DNA of 64,000 nucleotides from Chrysoporthe austroafricana. Lineage: Eukaryota; Ascomycota; Sordariomycetes; Diaporthales; Cryphonectriaceae. Where the stretch lies: the NCBI GenBank assembly GCA_001051155.2, contig JYIP02000004.1, positions 3,342,383-3,406,382 of the forward strand, written 5' to 3'. The translations under genes and the position numbers were made by a program. The notes beneath the pieces are model-generated. The model had not been told where the DNA came from, did not search any database, and saw nothing but the letters and a program-made list of their open reading frames with translations. Shown here piece after piece: positions 35,362-47,800 of the stretch. Numbering within the stretch: the first letter of the stretch is position 1; each line of letters starts with the position of its first letter.

Positions 35362-36972
35362 TGCGAGTTTTGGTTTCGGGTGGCGAGAATGCGAACAACC
35401 CACTAGGAAGCAGACAGGCAAGACTGAATGGAACGGCCTGAAGAGCTGTTGGCGTGTATTTGTAAATATCCCAGAACCCGCTGACGACGTCTAAAGTGGG
35501 AGCGCGGAAGTTCGACGTGTCTTGAGCCGCTGTGGAGCGTACGAGCATTCCATACATAGCACACAGTACCTTGTAGCTCTGAAGCCCCCACCCCTGTCCT
35601 TGCGGCTGAGTGGGACCAGCCAGACCCTCCACCCATCAGCAGGGGCCCAGTGCATCCCACATGAACTGCTGGTTACCCGGACTGGGCAGTAAAAAAATTA
35701 CATACCGAGTGGTAGCACGAGCTTCACGTGGGGAAGGGAACAAAGGACCTTTTACAGCACACAACTGCCTGAATATCCCATCTTGCAGGACCCAGCAGGC
35801 TAGCAGGACGGGATGGTATGGCCGGCTGCTTCACCTCTTCACACTCCTAGCCATTGCTCGACATTAAAACATCCAGCTTGTCATCACTTGTTCGTGCCTG
35901 AAAAGATTGCTAATTCTCACGACTAGAGTGGGCTGACAGGAGGAGATTATGCCCAACCCGGCTAGTGGCGGCTGCTTGACTGCCAAGAGTGAGTTTTGAG
36001 ACTTTTGGTGGGGCGTCATAGAGGTGGCCAGCCCATCAATCTAACTCCAAATACACCTGACATGAAAGCCGATGGACTTTTTTTTTTTTCCCTCTCTCCC
36101 TCCTTTCAGACTCTGTCTTCACCTCGACATTACGCCCGCTTCCAAGCACACTACAGACAAACATCTCGAACACCTCCTGTTGGGTGTTGCTCTCAAAACC
36201 AGTTACTCCGCATTTTCGATTGGTGACCTCGCCGTGCGTCTGTTGTCTTGCAGACTCCTGTTGTGTCTGTGAAACACGACGTCATCCCGTCCTGCATTCG
36301 CTCAACATCAGGAGGATCGAGTCCAGTCCGAGGAGTATTTGTCCGCACCGCCCAAGATTCGTGTCGCCTTTTGTCACCCTGAAGAGAAGTAATCACCCGA
36401 AGTGCTACTTCAGTCACAGTCCTCGGTCGACACCGCGCGAGGCACCTCAAGCTCTGCGCCATTTCTCCCGCTTCGCCCAAGCCATCTGGCACGATTCTTC
36501 CCTGCGGCCTCGCAGAGTCTTTCAAGTTGGCTAAACTCGCCTCCTCTCGTTCCTCCTTCCTCCGTTCACTCCACAGCCCTGACTTCTGGGCTTTCATCGG
36601 AGTGGACAAGAAGCCTCCTTAATTTGGGCTCACGTACGACGATATCTGAATCACAAAATTAGCGCAACACTGGCCGCTGCACCCTCCGGCAACTGTCAGC
36701 CCTGGCCCTGGAAGCTGATTCCACCACCCCAAGCCTGGAGCCAAGCAGCTGAACGATTCTCGTTGCGGGCGGCAGACTGCCCGCTTCTGCCGTCCGCTTA
36801 GGTCTACCTTGCTGTCGACCTTCGATCGAGGATGGGAATTCTCCCTTAAATTCGGGTTTCTGGTCTGCCTGGGGCCAGACCTTGCGGCAAGAGGAAGAGA
36901 TCACCCGAGCTAGAGGCTCACTTCCAAGCAGAAAGATAAATCGAGAGCTCCTGCGCATCAGCAGCTGGCAAG
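35362..36972. promoter_or_regulatory. Divergent interval, SPC1 / CorA transporter
   Basis: 1.6 kb with two promoters. The right half (36.0-36.7 kb) is strongly pyrimidine-rich, including a T12 run at 36078-36089 and repeated CTCC/TTCC text, as in many filamentous-fungal promoters and leaders. A long 5' leader of the transporter gene is likely. No gene is supported. Confidence 0.5.
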
Positions 36973-38885
36973 ATGTCGGATCACGAGGAGACCACAGTTT
37001 CGTTGGGTTATTCCACGCCCATCCCGGAACTGGATGACCATCGGCCTCCACTGCCTCAGCCGGGTGACCGGCCCCGTCGTGGCACTTTCGACTCCCAGAT
37101 GGAGGAACGACGTCGCCATAATTCCGATGCATCACGGAGTGGCCAGCTTCATCCCGGTGTCCGCATCCGCGACTTCGAGGAGGCTATCATCGACGATGAC
37201 GGTGGGGACATCTCGCCAGTCGCTCGCCGTCACCGGCGAGGCACTGTCGACACGACGGCTGGATCTCGCGACAGCTCGCCCTCCCCACCCAACTCGGTGA
37301 AAGCGTTCGCCATGGCACGTCGGCTGCCCGCGCTTTCCTTTTCGGCAGACACCCGACCGGACAATGCGGATCTCCAGCGCACCATGTCAGTGACCAGCCG
37401 CCATAGCCACCGCAGCAAGTCGCGCACCGTGCGAGGGAGTGATGCTGGAAGCATCAGATCCAGCCGGTCTGCTGCTGAGGACGATGTCTGTTTCCCCCAA
37501 GAGACGCGCGGCGGTGCGACCGGGTACATCGACTATGAGGACCTGGAGGACCTCATCCGGTTGCAAAAGGAGCGTGAAGAGCAAGAGCGCCGACGGTCCA
37601 TGGATGCAAAGGAATTCCCGAACTTGCAGAAGCAGAGTACAAGTGCCAGCCGCGTTCAGATGGCAACTGCCGATGGTGATATTATTGATCTGCCCTCTGG
37701 ATCTTCGATCCAGGACGAGAAGATTGACCACAAGCCTGCTCCCGTCAAATCCGAGCCGGTCAATGCAAACCGATTCCAATTCTTCTCCACGAATCTGGAA
37801 CAGACTGTCCACGCGAAGGAACTCGGCGGCCTCATCTTCCCGGGGGAGGACATCCGGACCCTGTTCACCCCCCCGGACGACGCCGAGGATCATGTCTGGT
37901 GGCTCAATGTCAATTGCCCGCTCGAGGAAGAAGTCCGAGGGATCTGCAAGGCATTCGGCGTCCACCCTCTCACGATCGAGGATATCATCACCCAAGAAGC
38001 GCGTGAGAAGATTGAGCTTTTCAGATCCTACTACTTTGCCATCTTCCGATCGTGCACGGCTATCCTAGACGAGGACGGCGAGCGGGAATTTGAGCCCTTC
38101 AACATGTTCGTGATTGTGTTCCGGCACGGCATGGTCACCTTCAGTCACAACCTCAACCCGATCGCCTCCATGGTTCGTGAGCGAATTTCTTCGCTCAAGG
38201 ACTATGTTGATCTCAGTTCAGACTGGATCTGCTACGCCATCATGTGAGTTGCCCAAATTGGCTCCTTGGGACTCAAGTTATGCTAATACTGCGGTTCAGT
38301 GACAACATAATTGATAACTTCGGTCCGGCGATCAACGAATGCCAAAACGCTGCAGAGGCTCTAGATGATGACGTCTACCGCGCACGGCCAGATGACGAGA
38401 CGCATTATCCATTCTTGCCCAAGCTTGGCCACATTCGCAAGAATATCATGACACTGATGCGGCTCCTCGGTGGAAAGGCCGACGTTCTGAAGGGCTTCAC
38501 TAAGCGCTGCAACGAGAACTACCAGGTCACACCGCGCATGGAAGTCGGCCTGTACCTCGGTGACATTCAGGATCACGTCGTCACGATGATGAACACTCTG
38601 GGTCATCTGGAGCGGATGCTCTCACGCGCTCACAGCAACTATCTGGCCCAGCTCTCGATCGACAGCATCACACAGGGTACGCGAGCGAACAAAGTTCTTA
38701 GCAAGATCACGTTCCTCGCGTCCATCATCGTGCCGCTGAATGTCATTACTGGTCTCTTCGGCATGAACGTCACTGTTCCATTCTATGACAACGGCTCACT
38801 TGTGCCATTTTTCACCATCGTGGCTGTCCTGGTTGCGTTCTCGGCCATTTGTATCGTCCTGGCACGGAGGTACCGATACATCTAG
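36973..38885 (+). CDS. CorA-family magnesium transporter (Alr1/Mnr2 type)
   Basis: Two exons, 36973-38243 and 38300-38885, with a 56-base intron (GTGAGT..TCAG) inside YAI-I-DNIIDNF, encode 618 residues. It forms a pentameric Mg2+ channel of the plasma membrane (Alr1) or vacuole (Mnr2). The first 260 residues are disordered, Arg/Ser-rich and likely phosphorylated, with a basic heptad-like KEREEQERRRS stretch. The cytosolic funnel domain follows (WWLNVNCPLEEEVRGICKAF, HPLTIEDIITQEAREKIE). The C-terminal end carries a first membrane helix (VLSKITFLASIIVPLNVITG), the invariant GMN selectivity motif at residues 578-580, and a second helix (FFTIVAVLVAFSAICIVLA). Length is in the Mnr2 range; sequence alone does not decide which membrane. 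Confidence 0.93.
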
Positions 38886-41800
38886 CCTGTGAAGAAGGGA
38901 GGTGTGACAGATGGTTTTTTCCTTCTTCTTATGATGGCGTACCAAACTAGGTAGATTATCCTAGCTGAACAAGTGCTGGTGTATCCATTGATGTACCCCT
39001 GGACATGGCATTGTGGTCATAGAGAGGGATATATTACATTTCCATTTGGATGGTGTTTTCATTCCTGTAACAAGCCAAGTCTAGACTAGACTAGATACTA
39101 GAGGGGTGTGCTGGATAGATTAGAGCACAATACACGATGAAATTTTCCCTCTTCTCGAAGGGTTTATTCGTCTTGATTTGCGTGAACGCCTTGCTCTAAC
39201 ATGCCGTAATACCCGCAATGACTGGTCCTCCAGTGGTGAGTCTCGAAGTAGCGCCCTTTGCTATCATTGATCGCTACGGTCACAACACGCTCTCCAAGTT
39301 TGCGACGCATGCTGGTCTTCGATCCCGTCTGAACCGTCGCAGCTCCAGCCACCGAACCCAAAATACTCCTGTTAACTGTCAGCAGCATGAAAAGGACAAT
39401 AAATCCCGTAGTAAGAACGAGGTGCCACGAAATCATATAAAGGGGTATCCACCACGCACGGCAGATTACGCCGGATCATTACCCAAGTTCCGCGTCAACA
39501 GCTGAGGTGGTCTCGAGTGTGCGCCTTGGATTGCGTAAGTTAAGCCTAATGCTTTCGGTGCCCTGCGTGGATTTCATCGGTAGAGGTAACTCTCGCAGGT
39601 GATATCGTCATGGGTCTCCGCGGCTATGCCGGCGCCAAGGAGGGGCGTCCTGGCCAGGGTCAGGATCTCCTTGGGACATCATTATGTTGTCGTGGGTTGA
39701 GCGTTGTATATAGACTCGGGTAACGACGACCGACTTGGTTGGGTCTCGGCGTGAAATTACGATGGCGGAGGAAAGGGAAGAGAGCCGGCCTTGCGGGCTT
39801 TGAGGCGCTCTGTTCAATAGTTATTCGCCCGATACTTCGGTAAGACCGCTTCTAGTGAAACTTATTCGCGGGGTCTGACCGGTCACACTTTTTGGCCTCG
39901 ATTTGCTCGCCGTGGTGGGATACTCCTATCTCTGTTCCCACTCGCGCCTCCCGGATCGTCGAGGATGATTGTGGATGAAGAAGTTGGGCTGGCTGCCTCG
40001 GGAGTTGGGGTGTCGCTCAACATGCTCGTGGTCTACTTTGGGCTCACGAAGCCTACACTGAAGCCATTCGGCCATCCTTTCCCTGATATAGATGTCAGTG
40101 TCTCTGGTGAGGATGAACGGGGTACAAACTTTGTCGGATTTGTAGAAATGCCGGTGAGCCAACTTCAGAAAGCAGCAGTCGGCGATCCGGCGCGGTGGCA
40201 TTGACAGCGTAATGAATGACCTCCATATATTTAGATGCGCAATGCAAATAAATTAACCGCACTATATAATATCGTGGGAACCTGCACTTGACAAGTTCTA
40301 TTGAAAGTATCAAGGAATCGGCCTGGGGACGTGCATACGAGACTCGACTCAATGATTCATCCCGTGCGGTAACTCCGATGAGCCAGCAATGGGAGCACTT
40401 TCCCGCTCAACATGAGTATGCTCGGTCCTGACACTACTGAGGAAGTCCAGAATGCCGAGGGCCGTTCGAAGGGATCCGTTGTAGTCCTTGAAGCCAGAGG
40501 AGCCCCGTATACTGCTCTTGACGTGTCGTACAGCGTTGGCAGGGATCTCTCACAGATCGACACGAAAGGGACCTTCTGCCGGATTTGAATGCCCGTGCAC
40601 CGCTCACTGGCTGCTTGTAGCTTTGCCATGACCCTCCCCGGTCATCCCGTGAAGTTCTCACCAGCACACGCCTCCAACCCGGCAGGCGTCGGGAACATCA
40701 TACTGAGCCTCGCCGATGCCACGATAGATCGACTGTCCATCCTCACGGCGCAAATGCCGACCACCGAGCCTCTCATCCACACGCGCCGCGACGGGTGGAC
40801 GTCATCACAGAAGTTTGACACCTGTCAGAGATACGCGACGATGCAGTTCCCCGATCTGGCAATTGAGGCTCAACATCCACAATACCCAACACGGCAGGTG
40901 GACAGGTGAAACTTGGTGTCCCGCGTGGAGTGTAACGTGGACCGCCACCACTGCCGACATGCACCGGACACAGTGTAAGCGAGCGCACAGGTCTGAGCAC
41001 CTGGTTTTCCTTTTCGGGAACGTAGGATACCTTTGGGGGATGGGACGGGGAGCCTATCTCCCTCGCTCCCTCGCTCCCTTACGCCGACGTCGAGCAAGCC
41101 CGGAACGGGATCTCTGCGCGGATCCGAGATGGGGCAAACGTAGGGGTGGACATGTTGAACAGGCCGTGGCGGAGGATAATCGATGGTCGGGTTCGTCTGA
41201 TACCGCGGGGGGACTCGCAGGTCGGCACATCGAGACCTCGCGTTATCGTGGCTGAGCTCGTGACTCCAGAGCAGCAGATCTGCGATCTTGGGGACGGGTT
41301 GCCACTGGGACTCGCCTGAACTTGCCTCTCCTGCTTGGAGCCTGAGTTTCCCCCTCCCCTCCCCCGAGCGTGCGGCGAAAAGTTGATGGTGGCCACGTGG
41401 CTTCGCGGCCCGGGAGACCTGAAAACGAAAGGGCTGAATGAGATGCAGCCACGCGCACACCCGACCACCACAGACCACCCGGAGCATGGTCGCATTGCGC
41501 AGGGAGACAGAGCCCGTGGCTGGGTGGCGAGCAGCCATCGTTCACCTCTGTGCACGTCCAGCCGCGGTCGCAGCCCTCTCAGACCGCGGCTGAGATGCCT
41601 GATCCCAACGGACCATGATCTGGCCGCCGCGGGATGCGCAAGTTGCCACGATCCGACGGTGTGTGTCGAGTATCCTTGAGGCTCACCTGTCAACATAATC
41701 CCTCTGCTATCACTCAATAGCTTGCTCATAGCCTGCAGACCGGCCTCAGGCACGAGGCGTGTGATCGTCTGAGAGGAACACGTGAGGGCGAGGAGGCTGT

Positions 41801-44800
41801 CGACCGCGTAAGTCATCGCCAGCACCCACCTTCACGAAACAGGATATGCGCATCCTCATGTTAATGGAGTACCTTCATGGTACACAGGCCTGCCTTGGCA
41901 GCCCGCCGGTCATCCACCCTATGCCGAGGGGTCCGCGACCTCCGTGCCTTGCGAGCAATCCAGACCAAGAACTATCGTCTCCGCTGTGCCGTCCGCCTCC
42001 CCTCCTTTCTGCAAGCAGCAACCACCAACAGACTATTGGCGAGCTACGTCTCAGGGTGAGCCGGCATGAGGGCCACCAGGCCAATGCGGGTGGCGTTGTC
42101 GTTTGAGTCGCGCCGCCGTGGCTGTGAAGACGAGCGAGCGGGTGCCGGAGTTGTCGAGGTGTGGCACCCGGCGTGTCGGTACCACCTCCTCCCACGGCCC
42201 GCCGGGCTTAAGATGTCGAGCGTGCTGCTCTGCGGGCCGCAGGTTCTCTGCAGCCAAGAAGCAAGTCCTCGCTCTGGATGGTGGTCTGGAGTGGTCGCGT
42301 GGCGCGCGGTCCTGCCGCCGATTGGCCGCGAGGCCCACGGGAGGGCAGACGGCAAAGCGGCGCTATCGTTTTCAGAAACGTGCTATTTAGACGTTGTCGA
42401 CAGCTCGCCGGGCAGCGGCCTCGGTCATTCGCCGCGCGCCCGAGCCAATATTGCACATTTTATCATGTACGTAGCAAGAATTGAACGAGCCGCTGCCGCG
42501 TAAGGACATTGGTGGAACCCGGCCGGTCCAATCGAGCGACGGGGCCGGATCCCACGGCACCGCTGTTGAGAGCACTTGCTGCTTAATGCACGGCCGTTTT
42601 GAGCTTCGTATTGCGATAGTTTTAGGTCATTCGCACTGCTTATGTCTTCACTCGCGCGCTCTTGTTCAGGTCGTACTAGTAGACCGTCCAAAACGCTCGT
42701 CTGTAGTTGGGCTGAAATCTAGTCCCGACGCGAACTAACATCTGCAGTTCATTCTTTGTAACATAATGTGCATACACGACAACGTTATCGGATTCCTATT
42801 AGGCTAGTTAGTGTTATAGTACTAGACCTTTTCCTGCGGTGTGACAATGGAAAGCATGCTACATAGTATTGCGCAACGTTGTACTACCTATTGGCTAGTG
42901 ATCCAACAAGCCTGCACTTTTGGGAAACGATCGGCGCTCATATTGATGAGCCGCAGCGTGGGACCCATGAGGCCTTTTCTCTTTTGTCTCTTGAACACAG
43001 TACCAGAACGACTGACGCCACGCGATAAGTCCCGTCCGGGAGGGCATTCCTGAGTCGCCATCTGCGATCCCAAGATGCCTCCTGGGATGTGCCCTGCCCA
43101 GACCGCGTAGTGTCGAGAACAAGCAGGGTCCCAGGCAGCTTGAATGCCGGAATACCACTTGTTCTGAATGGACCCTGACATCGATACGACTCAGGTAACG
43201 TGATCAATAAAGGAGTCGATCTCATATTTGTGCCCAACGTCTGTGAGGCATGGATGTTCGTCTCGGTTCGTTTCATGAAACTGGGCACTGACTCGAGCCT
43301 GTTGCTGACACCTGTCATCTCATCGCTGCTTACATAGCACGCTTCCCAGGACCGATGCAACTTCGGAATCGGTAAGAATCTCGCTGAGAGTTTACCTTAC
43401 CCCTTTTCGAGGCGGGGACCGCCTCGAGTGCTGTCCCTAGGCGACGGCCCGAGTATGTGCTCAAGCCGGTGTCGTATCTCACAAGTTTTTGAGGAAAGTT
43501 TGGCCGGTACGACATCAGCTTGGCGGGACTAGTCCGGAGTGGACTGGTGGCTGCCACAGTTCCTGTACATTTGCTGTACACAGCCAAGTAGCGGACGAGC
43601 CCTCTTAGCAGGCCTAGAAAGGGCTGTGTAGGCTGCGAACGGGCGGGAATATCCGCACAGCCCTGGTGTGGTGTGGGTGGCTCGGCAGCGGCTTGGATGA
43701 GAAGATGAGCTGACTTGTCTTGCTTCCGAGAACAATTGAACGCGTCTTCTGGGAGTCGAGACTGAATCGTGTATCGCATCCGGTACCATACAGGCTTGTC
43801 ATGCGCCGAATTTGGCATCTTTCCTACGGAGATAGCCGAGCCTGATTCTTGATGATGGCGCTCCGCCCGATGCCAGAGGAACCGTGCTGCGCGGAGAGTG
43901 GAGACGGCGGTCCCCCGGATATCCTGCCCGGGCTGCCCCGCTGTCGGTACCGTTCTTGATCCTGAGACGAAGCCCTAGCAGCAGTCATCTGCTGAGTAGA
44001 GGGAGGAACACAGGAGGATCTGATGACGGCTGCTGGGAGGAGCCACGGGGCCGTGGCGAGTGCAGCTCCGGGAAGTGACAGGCGCGGGTGTTGCTGCTGA
44101 AACCGAGGAGTCGAGGACTGGATGCCACAAGTAGAAGCTTTTACCAAGGAACGCAAAAAAGTGAGCACTTGCGCAGGTGATGGCGAGCAACCAAGGTCGA
44201 CGACCCAATCGTACGCAGGGGGTCGCGCCCGGCACCACAGTGATTGGGCCCATCAACAATTTGATGGATCCCCTATGGTCCCCATCCGGCGCTGCTCAAG
44301 GCGTGGAGGGTGGTGCGGGACGTGGGACGAGGTAGGTACATGCATGTTAGTACCTGTGGTGTCGCATTGCATATTCCCCGTACAGTAGACGCACGCGGTA
44401 CAGGACACAGCACCTGTGATTGGGACGCACCGGGGTAGAACCACGGGACGTAGCCAGTACATGGCAATGCCAAGCGGCTTGGCCTCGATGTGGTGGGGCG
44501 TCGAGAAGGACATCGCCGGCCGTGGTCGCGCGCGCTGGTGAGAGTTGAAGAGCAAAAAGAGAAATTGTGCGCTCATTTCAACCGGCAGTCAACGGCAGCA
44601 GGACCAGGACCCGGAAGCTAGGGATAGGGCCAGGAACAGGGCGTGGTAGCAGGGATGCCTCAGCAGGTGGGATCCCTGTCAAAATCACGTGTGAGGGATG
44701 TCTGTGCGCACAGGGTATTGCAGGCATTCCTTGGATGCATGGCCGGGGGCCCGCTTTCTCCCATCAATTCATCTCGAAGACTTGTGAAGGACTTGCCCGT

Positions 44801-47800
44801 CGCTGCTTTTGTCCCGGTTGCAACGCTGTGACGGTAATCGCCGACCTGACACCTCATATCTATTCCAAGATGAAATTGTCCGAACTTGGGTTTATAAGGG
44901 CAAGATCTTCAGTCCGGAGATTCGGGTTCTTGCGTCTCTGGGGAGGGCTGCCTGGGGCGGTCAGTGGCGAGGTCTTTCTCTTCCCACTTCGACTTCCTTC
45001 GACTCCTTCGCGGCAGCCTGGGCTGCTACACAGTACCTGTCGATGATGTAGTCAGGATATGATCTGACAACCCCCCCCTCCTCCCGCCCCAAGAGGAAAC
45101 CAGAACTGCATTTGCGACTTCAGCAGTGAGCAGCCGTCGCTGTTTGCCGTTCCGGGCTCTCAGCTCCGAGACGGGCAGCATCGACGCCCGCGTACTGGGT
45201 AGCTTGCACGAGGGATGCAGGGAGGGCACGGCAGGGCAGCATGAGGTGCACTGGCTGCCTGGCCCTGGGGCGAGGTACCCAGTAGGGTGAGGGTGAGGGA
45301 GGGGAGCGCCGCTGCCCATACCTCCGGTCAGAACTGAGTTGACGTCCTTCTCGGCTCCACGGTCCCTACTTCCCTTCGCCACATTCCTGCCGTCATGTCG
45401 ACCGCCAGCTTGCGGCCAAGCTCATCCTTGGCCTTCGGTCCCGCTCGCAATCCTTCAGGCCCTGCCCTGGCTGCGCTAATCGGTCAGATTGCGTCGGTCG
45501 CGCGCAATCTGGAACCTTGTACCGGCGTCTCGACCCTCGGCACCATTGACCGGCTTCGCTGCAGTGCGGATGCCCCGCTGCAGATATCGGGTTGGAGCAC
45601 AGACCGCACGGAGACTCGTCCATTTTGCGGCAGCTTGACCGATCTCGTCAGGTTGTCCACTATAGAGGTCAGATCACGAACTACATAATAGGCCCTTCAT
45701 GAGCCTCACTTTCGCACAGCTCATGCAGACTGCGTAACAGTACGAGCTTGAATTACTGTTGGATCGTGGTAGCATCAGAGCGACGCCGGCGGATGGGTCC
45801 CGGCGGCGATCAAAGGAGCAGACGCACTGCCAACGGATAAAGGAGCGGTCTGAATTTGATGCCTACGGATTTTCAGACGGATTTCCAGACTCACGGTTTG
45901 CCGTGGTGTAAGCATCCCAAAGTGGATCTAAGGAGTATCTGGAAATCCGGCGCTCCGGTGGTGACTGCGGAGTGCTGAGCACCATTGCTGCTATTGGCTT
46001 TTTCTTCTTCTTCTCTTTGTTTTCTTTGTGATTCCTTCTCTCTATTGCATTTTTATGCAACAATGAGCGGTGAGATGGATGCAAGCTGATGAAATCCTCG
46101 GATCGATCTCGATGACTTCGTCGTCTGCGTTTCGGCACAAGGTGAGAGTCACCGTGATGTTTACTGCTCCTTGTTCTGTGAGAGGGCTTGACGATCCCAC
46201 TTCTTCCCCCCCCCCTTCTCGTCCGTCTTCTTCTTTGGTCCGGACGGGGCTACGACCTTACAGCCTATGGATACGAGATGCTAGAGACACCCATTATGAG
46301 CATTGAGGCCGAGCAGTGGCATCTCGGGCTAGATTTGCCTGGTGTCTGAAGCCAGGCTGCAAGCGGCACAGATTAGTATTGTTAGCACGTTGTAGGACAT
46401 TCCCGGTTACAGACGCCCCGAAGCACGGGGACAAAGCATGAACGGAGAATTATAGCACGCACCATGGTCGTCAGCTCGGCGATCAGACAGTGGAGATTTC
46501 CATCAATACTCATGGTCACCCCTTGAACGGAGCCCGGGGAGCGGTTGCCGGCAACGAGTACGCACCTGGAGGTGACGATGCCACACACAGTACGTCCGTA
46601 CAGGTATTGCACACCGGCATGGAATGTATGGCACCCGCGAGCCATGGGTCGCTGCCGGGCCTCTGACGATATCAGAGAATACTCTGAGTCCTCCGCAGCA
46701 CATTGACCAGGAGCTCGACCTTCGCTGCAGTGCCCCGGACGCTCGACCTGTGCCGCCCACAAAAGTTCCGCACGTTCCATCGTTTAAAAACCGAAGTGGA
46801 CATATTTATCGATTCGACGGAAGCCAGTTGTGCTTGCGTTGCCAGTGCGGACCGGCTAGACGACGAGGGAATGGTTATTGCTCACGCACAGGATGGCCCC
46901 TTAGCCCGGCCCCCATACCAGGAGGCAACGTTCGCCTCGGCCCACAGAGATTGGGCCAGTATTGGGCCGTCCCACTACCATACATAGTATTTCGGAGAGT
47001 CGAGATCGTGCGAGGAACCCAGCTGCTCGGGAGCCATCAGGGTTGCAACAAACCACCTTCTGTTTCAAGGAGGTGCTCGACGTTGCGCCCCACGCCCGAC
47101 TCTATCTCATCGGTACTCATACTGAGATTGAACAAGCTTCAGTGCTCGCCATCCCGTCCTGCGACTCGGACCCGAGTATTCGTCTCAGAAATCCGGGCTC
47201 TGAATTTCAGCCCAGGTGTCGAGCACTCTGCATCAATCGCAATTGACACTATCGAAATCAACCTTCTCCTAGAGTCCTCCGCCGAGTCCTCGTCGGCTTA
47301 CATCCTGGTCCTCCATCGGCGGGGGAAGACGCCAGGGGTCGAAAAGGCCTTATGCGGACCCCTGCTAGGGACTGATCCGCTTTCACAAGCCAGGGCATCG
47401 TGACCGTGGCGGGATCTGTCACCTCTGCATTCTGCGGGCGACCCAGGGACGAGCAGCGCGCGGACGGCAGTGGAAGCCAGCCAAACCACCACCAGTGTTT
47501 CCTTCCCGCACCACCATGGCACGCAAGCCAGCGATTGTATCCCCCTCGCTTTCGCTAGAGAAACCAAGATGCAGGGTCTAGGAGAGAGGGATGTTTCAAG
47601 TTCGGGAAACAGCACGGCGCTGTCGTGTTCTTTTCACAAACCACACAATAAAACAAACGGTAACAACGGATGCACACCCAATTTTCGACAGCAAACCGAT
47701 CTGCCGATGCACAAGGACCTCCACAATGAAGCACGAGAGTTAAGCACTGTCCTGGTCGCCCTCCACCAGATCCAGTGTTTTGTGCCGCTTCAGCACACAA

